NCBI GenBank assembly: GCA_037176845.1 | Contig: JAYKXP010000075.1 | Coordinates: 1 to 64,000 of the forward strand | Origin: Paramarasmius palmivorus | Taxonomy: Eukaryota > Basidiomycota > Agaricomycetes > Agaricales > Marasmiaceae | DNA: 64,000 nt | Direction: 5' to 3' | In this document: positions 1 through 11,127 of the stretch, piece by piece | Layout: every line of letters begins with the position of its first letter | Position numbering within the stretch: position 1 is the first letter of the stretch | Program-made: the position numbers and the translations under genes | The notes under the pieces: model-generated | Seen by the model: the letters and a program-made list of their open reading frames with translations, nothing else | The model's database searches: none | Told to the model about the DNA's origin: nothing

Positions 1-64
1 TGACGGAGTGACGTATCCACTTCAATTAGTAATACCCGAGGTAATATTTTTCATCCTCTTCCTC

Positions 65-3000
65 ATGCCCAAAGCTGCGCGTACCAGAGCCAAAAACAAT
101 AAACGTTTTGTTACCGACGAGACACTGTACCGTCCCGAACAGTCCTTAACTTCAACTGCCAGAGGTATCATCTCAAAGACCGTAGCAGTAAAGGCTTCGA
201 CAGCACCTGGGCCCGCCGTTCTTTCAAATGCATTGGAATCCGGAGATTTCTCTGACTCGATACCACCCCTGGACATGGAAGATGTGGCAGAATTCGACGT
301 CGGTACTGAGAGATTCTTGATTGAAGAGCCAGGTCGTGTTAAGGTGAAGAAGCCGAAAGCAAAGCGTTATGAAGACTCGGTACGTGCCAGTGTTATAATT
401 CCATTCCACCGCTCTAATTATCTTGTGTTCAAGGACAACCCACTCATTGGCTGGCTGGATAAACATCGCGAGGAGTATTTGACGTGGGCCTTTGCTACTG
501 AAGGAAGAGGAAGACTGCATACGGGGAATTGTGTCACGGCAGCATGCTCGGGAGACGCGCTTTACCGCTGTCTGGATTGCTTTGGCTATGGTATGTACTG
601 TAAGGAGTGTATTGTGCGGAACCATAGTCTCGCTCCGTGTCACAAAATCCAGGTACTACTCAAGTCATCTTGCGTGTGTTAAAGGCTTTACTCACCTGCG
701 TTTGATAGCAATGGAAAAAGGGCTTCTTCGCACCGACAACGTTACGAGACTTGGGTTTATGTCTTCAGTTTGGTCATTCGGGGGGTAAATCGTGCAACAA
801 GTCCTCTCTCGTTGAAAAATTCGTGATACTTGATGTCAATGGAATCCATGTTGTCGACGTTGCGTTCTGTGGATGTAGTCAAATAAGTGAGTGATCGTGG
901 TTATATCAGTCCGATCAATTTGTTTAATCTACTTCCTCCCTCAGCTCCCAGAGCACAGCTCCTTGAATTCGGATTCTGGCCCATGTCGTACAAGGAGCCC
1001 CAGTCTGCTGTGACATTCAACCTTTTGCGTAACTTCCATATTATGAATCTTAAAGGTCATATACCTCCCACAGACTACTATCGTGGACTCGAGAGGATGT
1101 CCAGTGGGGATGGGATGAGCTCACCTCCGGTGTGTTTTTTTGCTCTTGTGTCGAGATAACTGACTCACCGGTACATAGGATCGATTACATCAATTCCGAA
1201 TGGTCATTCGTGAATGGCGGCATATTAAGATGGGAAAGCGTGCTGGGAGAGGGCACGATCCATCAGGTTTATCGGGAACTCCTAATGGAGGCACAATGGT
1301 GCTGTGTCGTGCTTGTCCGCATCCCAAAATCAACCTACCTCAAGGATGGGAAAATGCTCCGCCCGAGATGAAGTAAGGAAAATCGTCCTCAACTGTGATT
1401 GCGATTGTGACGAATGATGAATTCTTTAGGTTTTTGTATGCATTGATCATCTCCCTCGATGCTAACTTCAAGCAAAAAGCACGCGCTCGACCCGGTGATA
1501 AGACCGACCCTGTGTTAGGTCCCGGTTTTGGGTGCTTTGTCCCAAATGGACCGTATATGGAGGAGATCAGCAAACAATCGGATCAAGATGAGGTATATAC
1601 AGGGGAATTCATTGCATAGGTCCATCTCATCCGTTCTATTTTAGATTAGCCATTGTGTCACCTTCTCAGCCATGTGGAACGCGAACTCAAAGAAATCGAG
1701 GGGTCTTAGGGCCACTGGTGTCGGTTCTGTAGTCTGCGCGCGGCATGGGATGTTTCGAGCCAATGGAATGGGCGACTTGCAGAAGGGCGAACGGTGAAGC
1801 ATTGCATCCCATTTTTGTTTCCTTACTGACATACGAACATAGGTATATAAACATGGACTGTATTGTCTTGATGTCGCTCGCCGCATGCGGGTTGATGGTC
1901 TTATACGTCACATATGACATTGCATGCCAGTGGGGCATCAAGTTCTTTGAACGGATGTCTCGACGCCCGCTAGATTGGCATCTATCACAGAACATCAGCG
2001 TTACTTTCAAAGTCCCGAAATTCCACCTTGCTTCTCACATTGAAAAATGTTACGCGCCATATGCCTTAGAGTATACAGAGGGTGTTGGTGATACTGATGG
2101 TGAAGCACCGGAGAGGAACTGGGCCGAACTAAACACTTCGGCTCGGTCACTTTCAATGATGACGGCCGGCGCTCGATTTGACACCACGGATGACATATGT
2201 AACGGCTGGAACCATGAGAAGACTCTTGATTTAGGTACGCCATTTACTTGTTTGCTCTGAACTGTCTTGTCTCATTAGTTGTTAAACAAGCCAATTCACT
2301 ACTGAAGAAGCTAGTCAAAGCGATATCGAATCTCGTGGTGTATAACCGCGCATTCACGGCATTCACGGAAGCGCTCAAGCATAACCACGGCAAAGAGCTT
2401 CAACAGTGGGAGAGGCAAGTGAAAGAATGGGAATTAGGACTAAGCAAGTTATGTCCATATGAAATGCCAATTTCATGTGAGTTTTCGCTACATGCTAAAC
2501 AGCTCATTTACAAATGTGTTCAGCGATCACTATGGCCAAAGTCAAGAAGTCACTAGCAGACGAAGAACATCGACGTGAGAAGGCGGGAGATAATCACCGA
2601 GAAACTCGGAGTAGTGACGCTAGGGACGCGTCAACTATGAGCGCCTTGATGATAGAAATGTTGGATATCGAGGAAATTCAGTAAGTTTAATCCAGTAACA
2701 AATCTACATATTCTCACCATGCAATAGGAGAACGTTATCCGCTATTGCGTCTCAAGCTACCCTCACACTTTATCAAAAAACAGATCTCCAAAACCGTCGT
2801 ACCACCTTACTGAAGCGTGTTCGGCGCATGCGAGAGGATCAATTGACACACATGCCGGCGCTCCGAAAGTTGATCAAATCGACTGACTTTGAATGTGCAC
2901 CGGAAGCTATACCATTACACGTTCCGAGTTCGGTTCCGGCCGAGGACCGGCAGGCGATTTTTCCTGCGTATGCCATTCATATCGAAGATAAACTTCGTTA

Positions 3001-3935
3001 CGCGCAAGGTTTCGAGGCCCTCAGCACTCTGAGGGGTTTACTTCGTGCCCGAACAGTTACCTACCAGCATTCCGAACAGGTTGTACCATCCCAGTGTGTG
3101 TTTACTAAGCTGAATGCACTGCGAACACAGGTCGAGGTAAAGATCAGGTCAACATGTGGGATGTATAGAACGGCAAGAACAGCTCTGATGCAGCTCCGTG
3201 GCTCCGGCGAGTGGGAGAAGTCTCTTAAAGAACTGAGGGCGGAGGATGTTCGAGGTATTGGTGAACGAGTGGCTCGTGAGGAGGATTTGGAGACTTTCCG
3301 CCAGGCCCAGAAGCGAGCAGGTGTCGACCCAAAGCAAATAGAGCGGATCCTCCGAGGTAAAGACATTGAGCTTCCGATGATTTTTGTAGATCCGTCTCTC
3401 TCGTGCGATAATGAGAAGAGGGAGAACATGTCCTGGATCTGGTATACTTACGGTGAGAGCGGGACTAGAGCGGCCGAGGGAGTGGATTCTCAAGAGGTCG
3501 AAGCAAGTAAGTTGATATATCAAACTGTCGATTTTTGTCTCTGACTTGTAGATCGCAGGCCTTTGCGTTGAATGGTGTAAAGCTAGAGCTCGCGCGCGAC
3601 GTGCACGGGAAGAGGTGCTCTTAGTAGACGAAGAAATGAGACGGAGTATCGAATTCTGCAGATGGAAGGCTGGATGGTGGGAGCAACAAAAGGGACGAAG
3701 GAACGATGTCGAACAATGGCTGGGAGAAGGGCTGAATGCTTATGCTTCGGAACAAGCGTTTATGGAGACTAGCCGCGCCATCGTTTGGAACCGGCAGTTG
3801 TTTAGCATTCGGGAACGTGCCAAGGTAATCAGAGAGTGGGTCGATAACCCCGCAAAAGACCTGGAGGAATGCTTAACCCAGTTATCACCACTGGAGATCG
3901 AGCTGGACTTGGATGGTGACGAATTGGAGCCATGA
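65..3935 (+). CDS. KDZ transposase with CxC2 cysteine cluster, 11 exons, intact
   Basis: Predicted exons: 65-652, 709-886, 945-1129, 1179-1372, 1430-1592, 1645-1793, 1843-2234, 2279-2476, 2524-2680, 2728-3506, 3559-3935. All borders are GT..AG and the frame stays open throughout, giving 1119 aa. A zinc-binding CxC2-type cluster lies at C156, C161, C169, C172, C179, C182 and C192/H193. It is followed by the family motif QWKKGFFAPTTLRDLGL. The KDZ catalytic core shows LDANF (D392), YDIACQW (D511), VPKFHLASH and DGEAPERNW (E576). These acidic residues are the candidate DDE-type catalytic set; the assignment is mine from family motifs. The C-terminal part carries the usual EWCKARARARR / EEMRRSIEF region. 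KDZ enzymes are expected to cut and join the element ends in the nucleus. The start at 65 is preferred to an in-frame ATG at 8 because the extra residues are hydrophobic and unlike the family. No frameshift or stop was found, so the enzyme may still be active. Confidence 0.9.
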
Positions 3936-4121
3936 ATCTTTTGTATCCCATATTATGTCGATGTTTTTACCTTGATAGCCACAATGTTTAGTCTTTAAAT
4001 GAGTTGTATATTACACCAAACAGAACCAGAATATCAATGAATCTAGGAAAACTATTTCATGCTCTACGCAGCGCCACCACCTTTGATTGGACAGTCTCAT
4101 AAACTAGAAAAATGATTAGAA

Positions 4122-4807
4122 TCAGAGGCGCATGCTAAAGTATGATGACATACGAGAATCGACTGCATCATTGAGCTGCTTTCCCTCAAGAACGTCAACT
4201 CCGAGGAGCTGAGCCAAGCGTGTTTGCAACCACTGAAGCGTGTACTTATCATATCTGACAGCAAACGTGTTGGTTCGGGCACGACCGGGCCTGTTGAGCA
4301 TGCCTTTAAGTCTGAGAACCTCAACAGCCCAAAGCTGATTCAGAGGAACATCGGATAGGTCGAGACGTTGGTTAGCCACATGAAAATGGCCTAGAGGACA
4401 ATCCATCGAATCAAAGAGATGGGATTTCTGTGGGAGGAGGTGCTTGATGGTTCTGACGATCAGGCGAATATTGGAGCGAGTCTTCGGTAAAAGGAATGAG
4501 ATCCTGGGAAATCTACGCTCCATCTGCATCGGGAAATCCTGAGCGTGAACACACTGTCAAAACAAATTTGAACCTTGAACAAATGAAAACTCACCACAAG
4601 CCTTCGTAGAACTATTAGCTCAAGCAGTTGAAGTGCTTCTCCTTTGTCGACCAGAGTAACGAGGAAACCGTCTGGAGTGCGAGCATATGCATCTATTACC
4701 CGGTTGAACAGCTCCTGGTGACAGGGGCTTGTCATGCCAATAAACAGAGCTAGCTGCTGAGATACAGAAGCTGAACGCACTGGCGGAGGATGGGGAAGGC
4801 TGGGCAT
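4122..4807 (-). CDS. Accessory protein of the KDZ element, unknown function
   Basis: A two-exon gene on the minus strand: 4595-4807 and 4122-4538, split by a 56-nt GTGAGT..CAG intron, with both exon lengths multiples of three. It encodes about 209 aa. It is convergent with the transposase, whose stop is 187 bp away, and begins about 90 bp from the first partial array motif, so it sits inside the element. I see no signal peptide, membrane segment or cysteine cluster. The protein is basic and mixed, with a region reading RRFPRISFLLPKTRSN and a C-terminal half rich in Leu and Arg. I do not recognise the family. It may be a DNA-binding or regulatory partner of the transposase, or captured cargo; that is speculation. 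Another in-frame ATG lies 51 nt upstream, but the intervening sequence looks like 5' leader. Confidence 0.6.
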
Positions 4808-4896
4808 GATTATAGCTAATCGAATTGTCGAAACGTCTAGGTATAAATACACTCCCAAGGTGAAAGCTTAAAATTAAGGTTTTCGCGTAACGGCAT

Positions 4897-6305
4897 GTTG
4901 GCTAGTTAGACACCTGGAAGGCATCGGCTGAGTAGATCGATTATAACTTATCTCCTGACCTCATGTTCTCTCTGGCTCTACTCTCTACTAATCTTCCAAT
5001 ACTTTCCAGTATTTCATTTATGCATAGTAAAGCCGGTACCAGCTTCCGGATTGCGAGTAGGATTTATTATTTGAAGGTGTCTAACTAGACACTATGAGCA
5101 TCCTTATCGCACTAATCCTCGTTCAGGTTTGAGTAGTCTAACTAGACTCCAAGGTGGAGATTTCCTCTAAGACATCATCTCGGATTGATGTTTGATCGCT
5201 TGGGGCACTGTCTAGTTAGACAGTAAGGCGAAGTTTCCTTACAAGACATCCACGTGCGTTCATCCCGTTTATTTTGAATTTGACTGTCTAACTAGACTCC
5301 AGGGCCCAAATTTCTTACGAGACAACACCGTGACATACAGGTCTCCGAATTTGCCCCCTTCCACAGCTTGAAGCTATGTTTCAAAGGTACATCTCAAGAG
5401 TTACATATCAGGCCTGGCACGTAAATACGTAGGGCAGCAGTGCAAGCGGACCCCTTAGCGGGACCGTCTAACTAGACTCTAAGGCGGAGATTCTCAGCCC
5501 GATATCTATCTTGATCCCGAATGCAGCTGTCTAACTAGACCATAGGGCCGGTGTATCTCACTAGACACTTACACGTGGTATGTTCATCCAAATCACTTCT
5601 ATTTTCAGAATGACAAAGGCGGTCTAACTAGACTCTAGGACCAGGATCTTTTACTAGACACCTGTGACGCATTTCTCACCTGATCTCGTTCTCGACAAAG
5701 GCTGTCTAACTAGACCATAGGGCTGGTATGTCTCACAAGACGCCCGCGTACGTTCATCGTTACTATTTCGAGAATGAAAAGACCGTCTAACTAGACTCTA
5801 GGGCCGTAATCGTTTACTAGACATCCGTGACGTATCCGTCATCAATTTTGCTCTCAAGGAAGGCCGTCTAACTAGACCATAGGGCCGACATATCTCACAA
5901 GACGCCCGCCTATGTTCACCAATACTATTTCGAGCGTGCGAAGGCCGTCTAACTAGACTCTAGGGCCGATGAATCTTAGAAGATACCTCGGGCGACACTA
6001 CATATAACACTGGTGATATATCAAGTATTGTTCCCTTGTTTCCCTCATTGTTTCCTAAAGTTATAACTGAACATCAGCGAGTATATACCTAGATAAATGA
6101 TACAGGCAATGGAACACTATCGGAGCTGCAGACACAGTGGACGATGCGCGAGGAAAGGAGAGGACGGGACAGTACCCACAAATGGCATATCACGCGTCCC
6201 AGCCTCTCGGAAGGTCGTCTAACTAGACTTCAAGGCGCATACGCTCCCGCCAAGTCTAGTTAGACGGCGTGCTTGATTTTCAAGGGTGTCTAATTAGACG
6301 GGTAC
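4897..6305. repeat. Tip array of GTCTAACTAGAC sites (left copy)
   Basis: Sites read directly at 5079, 5136, 5210 (reverse form GTCTAGTTAGAC), 5286, 5466, 5529, 5622, 5704, 5785, 5866, 5947, 6217 and 6254 (reverse form), plus a perfect palindrome GTCTAATTAGAC at 6288-6299. A decayed site lies near 4901. Each site is an inverted repeat GTCTA/TAGAC with a two-base centre. Between 5622 and 5958 the spacing is 81-82 bp. The sequence after each site alternates between a CATAGGG and a TCTAGGG type, giving a higher-order period of about 162 bp. The array ends in GGGTAC at 6305. The likely role is transposase binding at the element end (inference). Confidence 0.85.
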
Positions 6306-6750
6306 ATCCTCTCCTCTCTGGCTCTTGGTAGAAACGAAAATCCAGAGAGTTCCATTTCGCTGGGTCCGTCGTCGTGAAGAGCGCTTGTAGCATGGCAAGT
6401 ACGCAGGATTCGTGAAGTGAGTATTCGATATGAAAAAGAATGGAGAGAGGTTTGTCTTTTGCCAAGCGCATGATAACCTCCAACAGACAACGTATGAAGT
6501 CATAGAAGACATGTGGTAATCCAGAAGTAAGCACTCGGTGTGGAAAATGGGAATCCTTGATGATTATGTTGGTCCACAACTCGGCAGCTTCGAGAGCTAT
6601 CTCGCGCCATTTATGACATACACGGGTCAGAGTCCAAGGTGTATCGGTGAAAAGTGAATTTGCTGATTCGTCGTGGCTTCCTCGAAAGATTGCGATTAAC
6701 AATTCCATCGGTAGCGTGTTGATCGACGTTTTCGGAGTTAAAAATCGCAT
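6306..6750 (-). pseudogene. F-box protein gene, 5' part, truncated by the KDZ element tip
   Basis: Reading minus from ATG at 6750 gives about 148 host-encoded residues. They start with an F-box of the agaricomycete type: INTLPMELLIAIF near residues 10-22, and CHKWREIALEAAELW at about 45-59. The frame then meets the transposon end and stops at 6280 after seven element-encoded residues, TRLIRHP. The downstream leucine-rich part expected for this family is absent here and should lie on the far side of the element, outside the window. F-box proteins are substrate adaptors of SCF ubiquitin ligases. This copy lacks most of its substrate-recognition region and is unlikely to work normally. Confidence 0.75.
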
Positions 6751-6974
6751 CTAGGAGAATGTGAGTTCAAACGGGCACGTTCGGAAGGTAAATGTAATGG
6801 CACGTGATCGTTAACCATGTGACTGCCAAGTCCCAATGTCTAGACCCTGAGACTCGGATCCCCACGCCTCTTGACTTCGACCACGTTACATCCATCATCC
6901 AGTTCAACGAGGTTTTGTCTTGGTGAGTACTAGGGTGTATATAGATACACGCTTACTGACCTATGTACTGTAAG

Positions 6975-8379
6975 ATGAAGCCTTCAAGCGTTGAAGACAT
7001 CCCATTCGAAGTATGGACCTTGATGCTTGCAATTCGGATGTGTATGCCCTGAAAACAGTCATAGATGTGGCTAGACGATCTCCTGAGAGCATTTCGCCTG
7101 CAAATTGTTTAATGCGGTCATCACACGGCGAATATCGTGCTCTGAATCTCCTCAAAATACTCCAGGTCAATGACGATGCGGCAGAGAGTATGTGTGCATT
7201 AACCATCGAGGATCAATCGAGGATGGGTGAGCTGAGAAGTCTATTCTTCGTTCTCAACCCTGAGGAACGCTTGCCTCAGAATGACCAAAACCCGCGGCGC
7301 ATTTTCGCCTCTTGTCGGCTGTTCTCCGGCGTCTCCTTAACGTTGTCCATCTGTCGATCAAATTCGACATCGATAACGAAACCTTTGACCAGGAAGTGGC
7401 TACTTTTGCGGAGGGATTTGCTGCAATCATCAAACAGTGCGACTTTCTGCGTCTGAAGCACCTTGATCTGAAGCTACCTATGGCCAGAGGTAGCGTCGAA
7501 TCCCTATGCAGGTACCAGGGAAGAACTGAGGTCCTGGTCATCGACTCGGACGCGTTCAAGTTGTATCAAGATGTGGAGTTGCCTGTCGTGCTTATGAATT
7601 TCCCTAAAGTCACGCAACTCGGAATTTCTGCGACTATAGCAGCCTAGCAGCATATTTCTTCGCCCGTTCCACCTTTCCCGAGCTTACAAGTGCAACAATT
7701 TACTGGTATCAAACTGGCATTCGACGAGGTCACCTACGATGATGTTTACCCCTTGCTCCAGGTCGTGACTCTGTTAACTTGCAAAAGCTATTTCCACGAC
7801 TTACCGGTCTCACTATTGAACTCGATGACCGCGAGGATCTCCATGTGCTTGATTTGGTGAGTTGTCCTTCGTGTCTCTTCTTTCCGACATACTGAGTACG
7901 ACCTCATAGGACACGCTTTTGCGTCTTAACGAAACATTGGCCAAATTCTGTGCGTTACACAAGCTCAAATGGCATGTGAACCGATCCAAAAATATCCCAC
8001 TGTTGTCTATGCCATCCAAATCAGGAGCATGAGTCGATTATGGCTTATGGGACTGCTTGTCCAATGCTTCAAGATTGTCAGATTCCATGTACGTTTTAAG
8101 ACATGTTCAAGTTATTACGTCTCGTCTTGCTCACTTTTTAGCAAGCTATCTCCCAATGTACACGTATAACGAATGAGATCCGGTACCCAAGAGAGGCTAG
8201 ACAGTCCCGGGCAAGTCGCAGTGCTCCAGATTACACCTGGTTCATTCGAACACTAGAGACGGAGAGATACTCGCAGACGAAAGAGCTGTTGAGACACATA
8301 GAGTCTGTGGCGGAGACCAGGAGCAAATTCGACGAGGCTCGCGAAGTGATCCAGAAATTCAAAGAATGTAAACTTTAAA
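6975..8379 (+). pseudogene. F-box/leucine-rich-like gene, broken
   Basis: The start at 6975 encodes MKPSSVEDIPFEVWTLML, resembling an F-box N-terminus, but that frame stops after about 24 codons. The continuing protein is spread over different frames. One segment (about 7312-7644) has LRR-like text such as LRRLLNVVHLSIKFDID. It ends in a TAG at 7645, after which the same frame stays open. Next come LFPRLTGLTIELDDRED (about 7790-7856), an intron 7858-7910, LNETLAKFCALHKLKWH, and a frame change near 8030. The last exon, from 8142, ends KFKECKL at 8379. Two or more frameshifts and one stop indicate a decayed gene, unless introns I did not recognise rescue it. It is a neighbour of the truncated F-box gene on the opposite strand. 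Confidence 0.5.
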
Positions 8380-9792
8380 GGTGACGAGCGGCGTTCAATA
8401 CGTGACGGAAGACCTCGTTTGGCTCGGGCAAGGGCTCCAGATTTAGGATTATTCAATAGATTTGGCCTGGTGAAAGATGTGGAAGCGCTAGGGAGATAAA
8501 TGCCACAGTCACGGTTTGTAGTAGCCCGGAATGCATATTAGTTTTCCCCATTACCTGATGATACTTGAAGCGAAACAAACAGGATACCACGAACAACAAC
8601 CTAAATTCTTTCACGAGACCTCGGACTACAATGTACATCAACAAATATAACATATATCGTCAAAGTCTCTGCAGCGTTTCAGAGACATGATTGAGATTCA
8701 AGCGGAAAGTTGGAAAATGTACGTTACTATGGGGGAGGAATGATGTAGCGAGGAGTCTCTATTCATTCGTAGGAAACAAAAAATGGTTTGATGATTCTAG
8801 AACTGGATCAGATTGCGACTCTGGTCGCAGTAAGGATTCGAAAGGCTCTATGAGAGCGTCTGCTTCATCGGCAACAAGGGGGGGGCGGAAAAAAAATTAA
8901 TGATATAGCGTCGAATTTTTTTTTAACAGGCTCTTGACCCGAACCAACCAACCATCACGTGCTAAAATTACTATATATGGTATGTATGACATAATAATTC
9001 TCACCATCCAAAGTCTTGACATCACAGAAGGCTCGACGCTTTTCCCCACTCTCCCCGTTTGAAGGAAGATTTGATGAACAGTTACCTTGTAAATGCTTTC
9101 CATGGTCAGTTTACTTACATCCTCATGCTTCATTATTCATCTTTTTCACTGCACCTTGGCTACAACCTAAATGTCGTTGCTCACGGACTGCAGTGCTTAG
9201 CGCTTAGCCTTCTTGTATCTTGAAGGTTTTCATGTCTAAAGGATGGCTTCTTGCATGGTGCGTATACTGTGTTCAATGTTCCACGGCCAATTCAGTGCTG
9301 TCAACAACATTCTAGACCTCAATTTAATCCACTCGCTCACGGTCTTGATTGGTATCTGGCGCACTTTCAGCCTCTAAATTGATTTGAACCCTAAAATTAG
9401 CACAAAATGGATCTGATTTCAGTAATATTAGGCTCCCATATTGCTCAAAAGTATGCAAAAGTGCTCCGGAATATCAAAAAATTTTGGCCTAGGAAAAATT
9501 TTTTAGTCGGTCTCCGACCGAACCAACCAACCGACGGTATGTGCCGGAACCACGGTCCGCCCCCCCCTTGATCGGCAAAAATTCCTTGCGGAAGGTTGTA
9601 GTGCGTGAACGTCTTCCCTTGAACTGATCGACACGGCTTACCTATAGCAGCCGAGCGAGGTAGAATGGAAGAGATACAACCCTGGCTGTGATCCTGCAGT
9701 TCCATCACTATAAAAACAACACGCAAACGGGTATTATTATCCTATAAAGACAACATTATTGGCTTCCGAATCTGTCTTTTAAGTCCATCTCA
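8380..9792. other. Intergenic DNA without recognisable genes
   Basis: Only short chance reading frames are seen. Two spots share CCGAACCAACCAACC, near 8940 and 9523, each close to an A/T-rich run. They may be a short dispersed repeat. The stretch just upstream of 9793 is the 3' side of the membrane-protein gene. Confidence 0.5.
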
Positions 9793-11127
9793 TCATCCAG
9801 ACGAATTGTCCCCCGGCAGGCTGTTGGTGGTATCGGAACCGTGCTCGTGTATGGTCTCCGCCGCTGCACGCATCGAGGTAATTTCACTCCCCACGTCGTT
9901 CAATGCAACGCCCAGCGTAACCCTTACAATGATAACCGTCGTCAGTATTCCCTATGTAACAGCCTTTAGTACGTGCATTAAGGACGAAAATATACACTAA
10001 CCGATATAGAAGGCCACGCATGAAGGAGAAAATCCCCAGCTGAAGCCTCAGCTACAGTATCCCCCATTGGCATCGAGTCAATCCTTCGGACTCCAAATAA
10101 AATGGTAACTGTGACAAGGAATATTGAGTAGAGTATCCCAGACTCAAGCCTGCAAGGTGAATTTAGTGCAAGTAGTGGGAAGGAGAGAAATGAACCTCTA
10201 CGTTGCTGCGATTACGGTCCTATACATGTTTCGAGATTTACTACCCACGTCCAAACCCAATTGACGGCAGGTCATAAATATCCGAAACGCTATATAAGAA
10301 GCAAGTCGTCATTGGTACTCCATATCAATAAGTAGATGGTCGGGAATGGCACACCCATCAATGATGAAAGAAAGATATTGTAGGCCGCGATGATCCCTGC
10401 AGCTACCGAGGGTGTGATAAAAGTAATTTCAGGATTCTGACCGCAAAAAAGCACCATCGATGCAACTGAATGCGAACGCATATGAGTGTGCAGCTACAAA
10501 ACAATCCGAGACGTACTATGCACACCAAGATACACGACCAGAGGGAAAAGTATAACTTTCCAGCGCCGGCCCCAGACTGTATAACAACGCCATAGCTATG
10601 GAGTATCGGATGAGCGAAGAGCTATGCACATATTCATGTGACTTACAAGGATGGCATCAGCTATTGCGCTGGAGTAATTACCGTTATTAAATTGAGTACG
10701 AACACTAGCTTTGATTCTGACCTGCAAACGATGCGAAGCTCGTTACTAATCGTCCGCAGCTCCTGTTGGGTCCCCGAATTCCAAGCAGAGAGCATACAGC
10801 TATATCTCGATATCAGCATTGTTGCCATATTGAAACTCGGAAAACGTACGAGGAACACGCCATCGAAATGTCCACAACAGTGTTTAGAACCAATGAGGCT
10901 GACGCAAGGACGAAGAGTAGGACATTAGCGAGTAAATGGTATCTGTAAGATTGCTTTTTCCGCTCCAATAGGATATGTGTACAGATTGCAAACAACACGA
11001 GATAGACACCTTTGGTACACGGAAATACATTAGTAATCAGCACAATGTCAGAGAAAACTTGAAGCTCACCATAGATGAGGAATGATACTGCAGTCAACAA
11101 AATGTAGTACAAGGAAGGATCGAGCAT
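9793..11127 (-). CDS. Multi-pass membrane protein of an agaricomycete-expanded family
   Basis: A minus-strand gene with several introns of about 25-60 nt. Exon 1 (11070-11127) encodes MLDPSLYYILLTAVSFLIYG, the typical first membrane helix followed by an intron inside the YG motif. Later exons encode VYLVLFAICTHILL, LLANVLLFVLASASLVL, the family signature LLWRCYTVWGRRWKVI with FPLVVYLGVH, a helix in IIAAYNIFLSSL, LESGILYSIFLVTVTILF, and a C-terminal tail ending NSLPGDNSSG at 9793. About seven membrane helices are expected. The family is common in mushrooms and of unknown function. No obvious lesion was seen, but the exact exon borders in the middle are uncertain. The first exons of a relative of this gene lie at 58340. 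Confidence 0.65.

Larger units (their letters stand above)
1..6305 (+). mobile_element. Right-hand part of a KDZ (Kyakuja-Dileera-Zisupton) DNA transposon
   Basis: The element holds a complete KDZ transposase gene, a convergent accessory gene (4122-4807) and a tip array of GTCTAACTAGAC sites that stops abruptly at 6305. Beyond that point ordinary host F-box coding sequence starts. The left end lies outside the window, so total length and target-site duplication cannot be seen. That the array is the terminal/subterminal repeat of the same element as the transposase is inferred from adjacency and from the second, inverted copy of the array at 58582. The boundary is exact to within a few bases, because both copies agree up to GGGTAC and then diverge. 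Confidence 0.75.

Noticed and set aside
4897..6305. CRISPR-like array
   Set aside because: Eukaryotic context; 12-bp sites with repeated, non-unique spacers and an inverted second copy fit transposon subterminal repeats.
1..6305. TET/JBP dioxygenase gene expected to accompany some fungal KDZ elements
   Set aside because: No frame here shows the double-stranded beta-helix HxD signature; such a gene could lie to the left of the window.
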